From Nannocystis sp. RBIL2 (GTDB taxonomy: Bacteria; Myxococcota_A; Polyangia; Nannocystales; Nannocystaceae), in NCBI RefSeq assembly GCF_026626745.1, contig NZ_JAPNJW010000002.1, positions 4,550,151-4,614,150 on the forward strand: a stretch of DNA of 64,000 bases, given 5' to 3'. The translations under genes were made by a program, and so were the position numbers. Below are positions 1 through 13,583 of the stretch, in pieces; positions within the stretch are counted from its first letter, which is position 1, and each line of letters starts with the position of its first letter. Under the pieces are notes generated by a model. It saw only the letters and a list, made by a program, of their open reading frames with translations, did not search any database and was not told the DNA's origin.

Positions 1-101
1 GGTCCGGCCGGCGGGGCCGGCTCCTGCGTCGTCCCCGAGCAGGCGGACAGGACCCCCAGGAGGCCCGCGGCCACGAGCGGGAGACGCCGGTCCATGCGCA
101 T
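1..101 (-). CDS. Lipoprotein, N-terminal fragment (runs off the window)
   Basis: Reading the minus strand from an ATG at 101 (or an in-frame ATG at 95) gives Met-Arg-Met-Asp-Arg-Arg, then a hydrophobic stretch ending in L-G-V-L-S-A-C. This is a type II signal peptide with a lipobox (LSAC). The residues after the Cys are Ser, Gly, Thr, Glu and Pro-rich, like the linker of an exported lipoprotein. Only about 33 codons are inside the window, so the function cannot be judged. It is divergent from the giant kinase gene that starts near 966. Confidence 0.6.
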   Translation of the reverse strand, partial: MRMDRRLPLVAAGLLGVLSACSGTTQEPAPPAG

Positions 102-353
102 ATTTGCGCGAGCGTGGCCTACCCCCCCGGGAGGGTCAATCCTCCGCCGGCGCGGGCAGCCCGTCGAGCCCGCCGCGAACGATCTGCTCCCTCGTGCGGC
201 CACGCGCCTCGCCTCGCGACGCGACCGCAAGGACGTCGACCTCCTCGCCATCAATCTTCGCTGGGCCCGAAAGGGTGACGCCCGCGCGCATCGCCTGCAC
301 TTGCCGTGCATCGCCTCGACCGCGGAGCTGCGGGCGCCTCGCTCCGGCGATCG

Positions 354-379
354 CAACCCTGGACAGGGACTACACGCAT
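354..379. promoter_or_regulatory. Repeated dyad, copy 1 (possible operator)
   Basis: The core ACCCTGGACAGGGA is a near-palindrome followed by CTACACGCAT. The same 26-base block recurs at 508-533 with only two differences. Two well-spaced copies of a dyad in a divergent promoter region suggest a binding site for a dimeric regulator. This is inference only. Confidence 0.3.
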
Positions 380-507
380 CACCGCCGCCGCGGGCTCCCT
401 CCCCCTCTCGCCCTGTCTCTCGCCAGCACCGCCTGAACGGCCTCCGCCGGCCGCGCCGAGCTAATCGACGCCCGCGCCGCGAAGACCTTTGGGCCACCGC
501 CGCCAGC

Positions 508-533
508 CAACCCTGAACAGGGACTACACACAT
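508..533. promoter_or_regulatory. Repeated dyad, copy 2 (possible operator)
   Basis: Core ACCCTGAACAGGGA followed by CTACACACAT, 154 bases after the matching block at 354. It lies upstream of the poly-HAMP kinase gene. Function unknown. Confidence 0.3.
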
Positions 534-638
534 TTACGCGAGCGCCGACGGTCCTCTCCGACCCCCAGCCGCTTCGCCTGCGCGCGACCGCGGCCGCCGG
601 GTCAGAGCGTGGCGGCCGCGTCTCGCCGCTCCGCGCAC

Positions 639-662
639 GACATGTCCCTTCAAACATGTCTC
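639..662. repeat. Dispersed 24-base ACATGTC repeat, copy A
   Basis: GACATGTC followed by CCTTCAA and ACATGTCTC. It differs at one base from the block at 59701-59724. Each half contains the 8-base palindrome GACATGTC or most of it. It belongs to the TGTCC/GGACA palindrome family found at gene ends in this window, but here it sits upstream of a kinase gene. Confidence 0.5.
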
Positions 663-965
663 ATCAAACACCTCGTGATCCCGACGCGTCCGTTCGCCGC
701 CCACATCCGCGACCTGCGGCTGCCGGTGTGTGCGAACGCCACGTCGTCAGCCCGGGCCGAGCCGGCGCTGTGGGGGTCCGCTCGGCGGCGGGCGCGATCG
801 TCTCGCCGGCGGTAACACGCGGGATCTTCCCAAGTTTTCGCGTGGCATCGCGGCGGACGCGCCTTTCGTAGCTGTCATGATCGAGGGGGACGGCGCGTGC
901 GAAAGCTGCGTATCCTCCTGGGACGCGAGGGGCCTTCGGGTCTCTCGGCGGCGGAGAGCTCGACC

Positions 966-7223
<6,258 letters not shown>

Positions 7224-7237
7224 CGGAGGTTGTCGTC

Positions 7238-8995
7238 ATGACCGCGCGCGACCGAGTCAACATCCTCCTCGTCGACGACCAGCCGGCCCGGCTGCTCAGC
7301 TACGAGGCCATCCTCGCGCCGCTCGAGCAGAACCTGGTGCGCGCGTCCTCGGGCGTCGAGGCGCTGCAGAAGCTGCTGCGCGAGGAGTTCGCCGTCATCC
7401 TCCTCGACGTCAGCATGCCGGAGATGGACGGCTTCGAGACCGCGGCGATGATCCACCAGCACCCGCGGTTCGAGCGGACGCCGATCATCTTCGTCACCGG
7501 CCACAACATCACCGACCTCGACGCCCTCCGCGGCTACGAGCTCGGCGCGGTCGACTACGTCTACGTCCCGATCGTCCCGGAGATCCTGCGCGGCAAGGTC
7601 TCGGTGCTGGTCGAGCTGCACCTCAAGCGCCAGGAGCTGGTGCGAGCCAACCGCGAGCTCGAGCAGGCCAACGCCCAGCTCGCGCTGGCCAACACCACCC
7701 TGCAGGCCGAGAAGACCCGCGAGCTCGAGCAGCTCAACGCGGTGCTCGAGCGGGCCAACGCCGGCCTGGCCGAGGCCAACCGCACCCTCGCCGCCGAGGT
7801 CGCCGAGCGCCTGCGGGCCGAGGAGGCGCTGCGGCACACTCACGAGCAGCTGCGCGAGGCCGACCGCCAGAAGGACGAGTTCCTGGCCATGCTGGCCCAC
7901 GAGCTGCGCAACCCGCTGGCCCCGATCCACAGCGCCGTCGAGCTGATGGGCGTCAAGGAGATCGAGGACCCCGAGATCCGCTGGTGCCGCGACGTGATCG
8001 AGCGCCAGACCGAGCAGCTGCACCGCCTCGTCGACGACCTGCTCGACGTCTCGCGGATCACCCAGGGCAAGATCAAGCTGCAGAGCGCCCCGCTCGAGGT
8101 CGCGGCGGTGATAAGCCGCGCGCTCGAGACGACCCGCCCGCTGATCGACGCCCGCCGCCATCAGATCGCCGTCAGCGCGCCCGACGACCCGATCTGGATC
8201 GAGGGCGACCGCACGCGCCTGACCCAGGTCGTCGGCAACCTCCTCAACAACGCCGCCAAGTACACCCCGGAGGGCGGGCAGATCCGCCTCACCGTCGAGC
8301 TCGCTGGCCCCGACGCGCTGGTGCTGATCCGCGTCGCCGACTCGGGCACCGGGATCTCCGGCGAGATGCTGCCCAAGGTGTTCGAGCTGTTCACGCAGGT
8401 CGACCGCACCGTCCACCAGGCCCAGGGCGGCCTCGGCATCGGCCTGGCGCTGGTCCGCCGCCTGGTCGAGCTGCACGGCGGCTCGGTCGCTGCCCACAGC
8501 GAGGGCCCCGGCAAGGGCAGCGAGTTCACCGTCAAGCTGCCGCTGCTGCGCCGCGAGACCGCCGCCGAGCCGGCCCCGGCGACCCAGGCGGCCCCGGCCC
8601 CGAGCCCCACGGCCCGCAAGGTGCTCGTGGTCGACGACAACGTCGACGCCGCCCTCAGCCTGGCCGGCCTGCTCAAGGTGAGCGGCAACATCGTCGAGAC
8701 CGCTTACGACGGCCTGCAGGGCATCGACGCCGCCGACCGATTCCGCCCCGAGGTCATCTTCCTCGACCTCGGCATGCCGAAGCTCGACGGCTTCGGCGCC
8801 GCCTCGTGGATCCGCTCGCAGCCGTGGGCCGAAGACGTGCTCTTGATCGCAGTCACCGGGTGGGGCCAGGAGGACGTGCGTACGCGGACCCAGCAGTCCG
8901 GCTTCGACGCCCACCTGGTCAAGCCGGTCAACTTCGCCAAGCTGAGCCGGCTGATGGACCAACACCGCAGCGCCGGGCGCAAGAGCGTCGGTTGA
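7238..8995 (+). CDS. Hybrid histidine kinase, receiver at both ends
   Basis: 585 residues. ATG 7238 has an ideal CGGAGG eight bases upstream and lies 14 bases after the previous stop. The N-terminal receiver (ILLVDDQ, Asp57 in LLDVSMPEMDG) leads into a long coiled coil (about 125-205). HisKA follows with LAHELRNPL (His221), then HATPase with NLLNNAAKYT, DSGTGI and GGLGIGLAL, and a C-terminal receiver (VLVVDDN, Asp510 in FLDLGMPK). There is no membrane segment. REC-HK-REC proteins usually take phosphate from another kinase, and the poly-HAMP kinase just upstream is the obvious partner; that pairing is inferred from operon structure only. Confidence 0.93.
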   Translation: MTARDRVNILLVDDQPARLLSYEAILAPLEQNLVRASSGVEALQKLLREEFAVILLDVSMPEMDGFETAAMIHQHPRFERTPIIFVTGHNITDLDALRGYELGAVDYVYVPIVPEILRGKVSVLVELHLKRQELVRANRELEQANAQLALANTTLQAEKTRELEQLNAVLERANAGLAEANRTLAAEVAERLRAEEALRHTHEQLREADRQKDEFLAMLAHELRNPLAPIHSAVELMGVKEIEDPEIRWCRDVIERQTEQLHRLVDDLLDVSRITQGKIKLQSAPLEVAAVISRALETTRPLIDARRHQIAVSAPDDPIWIEGDRTRLTQVVGNLLNNAAKYTPEGGQIRLTVELAGPDALVLIRVADSGTGISGEMLPKVFELFTQVDRTVHQAQGGLGIGLALVRRLVELHGGSVAAHSEGPGKGSEFTVKLPLLRRETAAEPAPATQAAPAPSPTARKVLVVDDNVDAALSLAGLLKVSGNIVETAYDGLQGIDAADRFRPEVIFLDLGMPKLDGFGAASWIRSQPWAEDVLLIAVTGWGQEDVRTRTQQSGFDAHLVKPVNFAKLSRLMDQHRSAGRKSVG

Positions 8996-9036
8996 CCCCG
9001 CCTGCCCGCGCGCCCGGGGCCCCCGACATGTCCTGA

Positions 9037-9069
9037 GAGACAGGCCTCGGTTCCTGTCTCCTGAGACAG
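9037..9069. terminator. Overlapping alternative hairpins between two signalling genes
   Basis: GAGACAGG (9037-9044) pairs with CCTGTCTC (9053-9060). The same right arm can instead pair as CTGTCTC/GAGACAG (9054-9069, two-base centre). The two stems exclude each other. A further TGTC...GACA pair sits just upstream at 9030. There is no T-run, so this is not a classical intrinsic terminator. It lies in the 171-base gap between the hybrid kinase and the HTH-receiver gene. Confidence 0.4.
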
Positions 9070-9166
9070 CCTCGGACGTCCGTCCGCTCGCCCGGGACCG
9101 GCGCGGCTGCGCCCGCGTCATTGCCGCACTTCAGTACCGTGTTTTCACGACTATTGAGGGAATTCC

Positions 9167-9799
9167 GTGTCCGCGGTAGCAATCTTGCGCATGGCCGCAC
9201 CGCCTCGCCCTCCCCGCGACGACGATCCGCGCTCGGAGCCGTGGGCGTCGATCGACGAGGTCGCCGCGCACCTCGGAGTGCGCAAGGACTCGATCTACCG
9301 CTGGATCGAGCGCCGCGGGTTGCCGGCGCAGAAGATCGGCAAGCTGTGGAAGCTGAAGCTGTCGGAGGTCGACAAGTGGATGCTGGCCGAGGGTCAGCGC
9401 CGCTCGGAGACGCCGGGGCAGAACCCGGCGACGGCGACGCCGAAGGACTTCGTGCTGGTCGTCGACGACGACGAGATGGTCCGCGAGTCGTTGCGCGACT
9501 TCCTGGTCGACGAGGGCTACGGCGTGCTGGCCGCCGCTGACGGCGTCGAGGCGTTCGAGCTGCTCGCCGCGCCCGCCACGCCGCTGCCGGCCGTGATCGT
9601 CCTCGACCTCAAGATGCCGCGCATGGGCGGCCAGGAGTTCCGCGAGGCCAAGGCCCGCGACCCTCGCCTGGCGCCGATCCCCGTGCTGCTGGTGACCGCG
9701 GAGCGCCGCGTCGAGGCCGGCGGGGCGATCGTGCTGCGCAAGCCGATCGACCTCGGCGCGCTGCGCGAGGCGCTGCGCAAGCTGCTGGAGCGCCGATGA
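9167..9799 (+). CDS. Excisionase-type HTH fused to response-regulator receiver
   Basis: 210 residues from GTG 9167, which has GAGGGA seven bases upstream; an ATG at 9191 is the alternative. Residues about 25-70 match the MerR/excisionase HTH_17 family (S-I-D-E-V-A-A-H-L-G-V ... S-I-Y-R-W-I-E, then L-W-K-L-K-L-S-E-V-D-K-W-M). Residues about 100-208 are a receiver (VLVVDDDEMVRESL, Asp147 in VLDLKMPRMGG, conserved Lys in LRKPID). Response regulators usually carry the receiver first, so DNA-binding domain first is the reverse order. It overlaps no neighbour and is ten bases ahead of a PAS kinase, which is its likely partner. Confidence 0.9.
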   Translation: MSAVAILRMAAPPRPPRDDDPRSEPWASIDEVAAHLGVRKDSIYRWIERRGLPAQKIGKLWKLKLSEVDKWMLAEGQRRSETPGQNPATATPKDFVLVVDDDEMVRESLRDFLVDEGYGVLAAADGVEAFELLAAPATPLPAVIVLDLKMPRMGGQEFREAKARDPRLAPIPVLLVTAERRVEAGGAIVLRKPIDLGALREALRKLLERR

Positions 9800-9809
9800 G
9801 GAGCCCGCG

Positions 9810-10883
9810 ATGAGCCGCACCGCTGACGACGACACCCGCGCCGCCGAGCGACGCTTCGCCGCGCTGGCGCAGGCGACCGGTCAGACCGTGTGGCGGTTGG
9901 CGCCCGATGGCTCCCGCCCGCTCGAGGACTCGCCGGGCTTCCGCGCGCTGACCGGCGTGAGCCGCGAGCAATGGTCGGAGCGCGGCCTGCTCGCCGGCGT
10001 GCACGCCGACGACCGCGAGCACGTCGAGGCGGCCGTGCGCGCCGCCTTGGCCGGCGACGCCGCGTGGGAGCTCGAGGTCCGTCTGCCGCGCCCCGACGGT
10101 CAGCACGCCTGGACGCTGCTGCGCGCCGCGCCGGTGACCGACGGGCGCGGCGAGCGGCTCGAGTGGGTCGGCGTCGCCGCCGACATTCACAAGCGCAAGG
10201 ACATCGAGGCCTTCCGCGGGATGATGCTCGGGATCCTCGGCCACGACCTGCGCAACCCGTTGAACGCGATGATGGTCTCGGCCCAGCTGGCCCTCCTGCG
10301 CGCGCGCGAGGAGCCGGTCCGCACCCCGCTCGAGCGCGTGCTCGCCAGCGGCGAGCGCATGGGTCGCCTCATCGAGCAGCTGCTCGACCTGACGCAAGTG
10401 CGGCTCGGCCACGGGATCGCGGTCAGCCCGGTCGCCGCCGACCTGCGAGAGATCGTCGAGCAGGCGATCGAGGAGCTGCCGAACGGCAAGACGCGGGTCC
10501 GCTTCGACGCCGTCGGCGACCTGCGCGGCACGTGGGACTTCGATCGCCTGCTGCAGGTCGTCACCATCCTGGTCGGCAACGCCATCGATCACGGCACGCC
10601 CGGCACCGCGATCACCGTGCGCGCCGTCGGCGACGCGCCCGACGCAGTCGAGCTGACCGTCCACAACCTCGGCCCCGCCGTCCCCGAGAGCGTGCGCGAC
10701 TCGGTGTTCGAGCCGTTCCGCCGCACCGACCCCGCCCGCCGCCACGGCGCCCGCGCCCTCGGCCTCGGCCTGTTCGTCACCCGCCAGCTGGTGCTCGCCC
10801 ACGGCGGGACGATCGCGTTCGAGTCGAGCGACGCCGGCGGCAACCTGATGCACGTCCACCTGCCGCGACGCCCCCCCGCGTAG
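9810..10883 (+). CDS. PAS-domain sensor histidine kinase
   Basis: 357 residues from ATG 9810. Residues about 12-132 are a PAS/PAC domain (W-R-L-A-P-D-G ... H-A-D-D-R-E ... V-A-A-D-I-H-K-R-K). HisKA has LGHDLRNPL (His145). The HATPase domain has VGNAIDHG and ALGLGLFV. No transmembrane segment, so a cytoplasmic sensor. The start is ten bases after the HTH-receiver gene, with a GAGGAG-like site at that gene's end (GATGAGGAGCCCGCG). It is the probable phosphodonor for that regulator. The PAS ligand cannot be told from sequence. Confidence 0.92.
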   Translation: MSRTADDDTRAAERRFAALAQATGQTVWRLAPDGSRPLEDSPGFRALTGVSREQWSERGLLAGVHADDREHVEAAVRAALAGDAAWELEVRLPRPDGQHAWTLLRAAPVTDGRGERLEWVGVAADIHKRKDIEAFRGMMLGILGHDLRNPLNAMMVSAQLALLRAREEPVRTPLERVLASGERMGRLIEQLLDLTQVRLGHGIAVSPVAADLREIVEQAIEELPNGKTRVRFDAVGDLRGTWDFDRLLQVVTILVGNAIDHGTPGTAITVRAVGDAPDAVELTVHNLGPAVPESVRDSVFEPFRRTDPARRHGARALGLGLFVTRQLVLAHGGTIAFESSDAGGNLMHVHLPRRPPA

Positions 10884-11050
10884 CACCCGCGACGACTGCA
10901 CTCTCGGCCGCGCGAGCCGACGCCTCGCCGCGAGCGACCTCCTCGCACGACGAGCGACGCTGACGCCGCGTCACCTTCGCTTCGAGCGACACGCATCACC
11001 GCCCCTCGACGAGCGTCGCGACGCTGACCTGACGTCACGCCGACACTTCG

Positions 11051-11215
11051 AGCGACGTCCGACGGCATCGACCCTCGCCCGCCCCACGACGAGCGACACC
11101 TCTCGAGCCACGTCCGCCGGCATCGAACCTCGACCGCCCCACGACGAGCGACACCTCTCGAGCGACGTCCGACGGCATCGAACCTCGACCGCCCCACGAC
11201 GAGCGACACGGCTGT
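11051..11215. repeat. 55-bp tandem repeat, three copies
   Basis: AGCGACGTCCGACGGCATCG or a close variant begins at 11051, 11106 and 11161, giving an exact 55-base period. Each unit ends in CGCCCCACGACGAGCGACAC. 55 is not a multiple of three, which argues against a coding repeat. More diverged pieces of the same motif occur near 10944, 11005 and 11272. Confidence 0.8.
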
Positions 11216-11714
11216 CACGACGTCACCGTCCGCACCTTCTCGCGCGGCGTCCGGCCTCGACTCCGACCGTCGCACGACGAGCGACGCAGCGCTGACACGA
11301 CGTCACCGCCCGCACCTCGCTGCGAGCGACGCGTCCCCGCGCGAGAGTTCCCCGCTGCTGCACCGTTCGCCCGCCGGCAGCAGCCGCGCGACCTCGCGGC
11401 GCATCACCGTCGTCACGCCCGTCTCGCTACCCGCACCGCATTTTCTGCCGCGAGCGATACCGTCGCGTTCACGGCCGCCCCTCTCCGCCTCGACGAGCTC
11501 AGCGGCGGTCCTCGCCCGCTGCGCGGGGCGCACCACCGCCGCGTCCGCCGGCCTCGCCCTCAGCGCAGGCCCGCGGACCGAAACAGCCATTTACGCGGCC
11601 CTGGGGGCCCGTCCGGGCCGTTCCAGCCGCTCCGACCATTCGGCCCGACGGCCACCCCCCATTCGCAAATGTGGTGACTCGCCGACCGTCGCCGCGATCT
11701 CGTTCCCCTCGAGT

Positions 11715-11965
11715 CGGGCCTTTCGAAGGCATTGTTCACACTATTTTAAGGTTATACCTGATGACAAGATCGGTTTTAGCCCTATTTTTGGCCATCACGA
11801 AACGAGGTCTCAGTCGGACAAAGTCGAGTAAAGTCGAAGAAAAACCGCGTATATGCCGCGCTTAACAGCGTTCTTTATGAGATCTTGATGCGAATACCCC
11901 CTCTTCTTTACGTCCTCTTTATCTGATCATTGCGAATCTATTGGAGGTCAGACGAGGGGTCCACA
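11715..11965 (+). promoter_or_regulatory. AT-rich promoter/leader of the sigma-factor gene
   Basis: This is the longest AT-rich stretch in the window, with runs such as CACTATTTTAAGGTTATACC, CCTATTTTTGG and TTCTTTACG. TTGTTC at about 11731 with TATACC 15 bases further is a possible sigma-70-like pair; other -10-like hexamers are present. GACGAGGGG just before ATG 11966 is the ribosome-binding site. The transcription start cannot be fixed by eye. Confidence 0.45.
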
Positions 11966-13207
11966 ATGCTGAATCGAATCACCACTTCCGGGAATGATTG
12001 CTCGTTCAATGCGCCGATCGCTGGTGCGACGACCGCGCGGTACTTCCGCGAACTCGCCGATGTCACGGTGATGGGGAAGGACGAGGAGATGGCCGCGGCC
12101 ACGCGTCTGATCGAGCTGAAGAAGGCCATGTGGGCCGCCTTCCTCGCCTACCCGCCGTTCGTCTCGGCCATCTGTGCCCTGATCGCCGAGCGCCTGTCGG
12201 CCGAGGCCGTCCCGCCGGCCGTGCTCGAGGCGGTCGAGAAGACCTCGCGGGCCCTCCGCGACCGCGTCCTGAAGAGCCACGAGGAGGCCTTCAACGCCGC
12301 GCGCAACGCCCTCATCGATCGCCTGGTGTTCGCCGACGTCGACAGCGTCGTCGCCGACTCCATCCTCGCCGACCTCACCGGCCTCGAGGGTGACCGCGGC
12401 GTCGCCACCAACATGAAGGTGAAGCCGCCCTACCGCGACAGCGCCCCCTTCGTCCGCTACGTCGCCGCCGCCCGCAAGTCCCACAACGCGGTGATGCTGG
12501 CCAAGAACGCCTTCGTGCGCTCGAACCTCCGCCTCGTCGTCGCCATCGCCCGCCGCTTCGCCCGCAGCTCGATCCCGCTGCAGGACCTCATCCAGGACGG
12601 CAACATGGGCCTGATGAAGGCCGTCGACCGCTTCGACCCCACCCGCGGCTGCCGCTTCGCCACCTACGCGGCCTGGTGGATCCGCTACGCCATCACCCGC
12701 GCCATCGTCGACACCGACCGCAGCGTCCGTCTGCCCCTCCACATGATCGACGCCTGCAAGAAGGTCAACCGCGCCCGCCGCGAGTACGAGGTCATGTACG
12801 GCCGCACCCCGACCGACGAGGAGCTGTCCTCGGCCACCGGCATCAGCATGGAGCGCATCCAGCGGATGAGCTGGTCGCTCATCGACCAGCCGCTCAGCCT
12901 CTCGCTGCCGGCCACCCGCGACGGTGAGAGCAGCCTCGCCGACACCCTCGTCGACGCCAGCCAGGCCACCCCCTACGAGCTGATGGACTCCGCCCTGCTG
13001 CAGGACGCCCTGCTCGAGGTGTTCGAGAAGCTGTCGCCGATGGAGGCCGACATCCTCCGCAAGCGCGTCGGCCTGGACGGCGAGCCCGAGCTCACCCTCA
13101 AGGAGATCGGCGCCAACTACTCGCTCTCGCGCGAGCGCATCCGTCAGCTGCAGGAGCAGGCGCTGCGCAAGCTCCGCTCGGAGTTCGAGCGCCGCCAGCT
13201 CATGTAA
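11966..13207 (+). CDS. Sigma-70 family (group 2-like) RNA polymerase sigma factor
   Basis: 413 residues from ATG 11966, behind GAGGGG; an in-frame TTG at 11930 is less likely. Region 2 is clear: NLRLVVAIARRFA, then LIQDGNMGLMKAVDRFD (2.2, core binding), then the RFATYAAWWIRYAITRAI box (2.3-2.4, promoter melting and -10 recognition). Region 3 (Y-G-R-T-P-T-D-E-E-L-S-S-A-T-G-I) and region 4 (LTLKEIGANYSLSRERIRQLQ, -35 recognition helix) follow. A spacer of about 100 residues separates the N-terminal segment from region 2. It lacks the long 1.1 domain of a housekeeping sigma. Its isolated position behind an AT-rich leader and ahead of a strong terminator suggests it is a monocistronic unit. It resembles myxobacterial SigB/SigC-type developmental or stress sigmas; which one is not clear. 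Confidence 0.93.
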   Translation: MLNRITTSGNDCSFNAPIAGATTARYFRELADVTVMGKDEEMAAATRLIELKKAMWAAFLAYPPFVSAICALIAERLSAEAVPPAVLEAVEKTSRALRDRVLKSHEEAFNAARNALIDRLVFADVDSVVADSILADLTGLEGDRGVATNMKVKPPYRDSAPFVRYVAAARKSHNAVMLAKNAFVRSNLRLVVAIARRFARSSIPLQDLIQDGNMGLMKAVDRFDPTRGCRFATYAAWWIRYAITRAIVDTDRSVRLPLHMIDACKKVNRARREYEVMYGRTPTDEELSSATGISMERIQRMSWSLIDQPLSLSLPATRDGESSLADTLVDASQATPYELMDSALLQDALLEVFEKLSPMEADILRKRVGLDGEPELTLKEIGANYSLSRERIRQLQEQALRKLRSEFERRQLM

Positions 13208-13242
13208 GAGTTCCTCTGGACCCTCTGACGACCCCCGTCCAC

Positions 13243-13287
13243 GAGCCGGACGCCCCCACCGCGGGGCGCCCGGCTCGCGGCTTTTTG
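13243..13287 (+). terminator. Intrinsic terminator of the sigma-factor gene
   Basis: GAGCCGG (13243-13249) and CGCCCC pair with GGGGCG and CCGGCTC (13270-13276), followed by GCGGC and TTTTT. This is the only textbook stem plus T-run terminator recognised in the window. Most other gene ends have TGTCC/GGACA palindromes without a T-run. Confidence 0.85.
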
Positions 13288-13583
13288 TCCGGCAAAACCC
13301 TCGGCCGGAGGGCTTGCGATCAGGCCAGCAAGCTGGGCCATGTCCCTCACGTACGAGTTCGCCGCGCGAGCGATCGCGGCGAGGGGACACCGGCGGCGCG
13401 CGCCGTTCTTGAGCCCGGCAACGAAGAAATGACGGCGCCGTCGCCGTCATCCCGGCCCGCCTGGCCCGACGTGACGTAGCCGAGTCCGCTCGGCCGACTT
13501 TCCAGGTTGCCGCTTGTCCATCCGTCACCCTAAACTGGCCGTTGCCGACTGCGCTCGGCACGCCCCGCGAGACGGCAACCACG

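Larger units (their letters stand above)
102..965. other. Divergent intergenic region with repeated dyads
   Basis: About 860 bases lie between the divergent lipoprotein and giant kinase genes. Open frames here have no recognisable domain and atypical Arg/Pro-rich composition, so no gene is called. The region contains two near-identical 26-base repeats (354-379 and 508-533), each centred on CCCTGRACAGGG, and one copy of a 24-base ACATGTC element at 639-662. No clear sigma-70 promoter was recognised. Confidence 0.5.
10884..11965. other. Long intergenic region: repeats, then AT-rich leader
   Basis: About 1.08 kb without a supported gene. The first part (10900-11340) is built from degenerate repeats around CACGACGAGCGAC, with a strict 55-base tandem block at 11051-11215. 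From about 11715 to 11960 the composition switches to strikingly AT-rich sequence directly upstream of the sigma-factor gene. A 64-codon frame at 11671-11865 spans this change but has no recognisable domain. Confidence 0.5.

Noticed and set aside
94..516. Plus-strand frame upstream of the giant kinase
   Set aside because: Arg/Pro-rich product without homology; the lipoprotein start on the minus strand overlaps its beginning.
11671..11865. 64-codon frame spanning the AT-rich leader
   Set aside because: It has no ribosome-binding site, no known domain, and the composition changes inside it.
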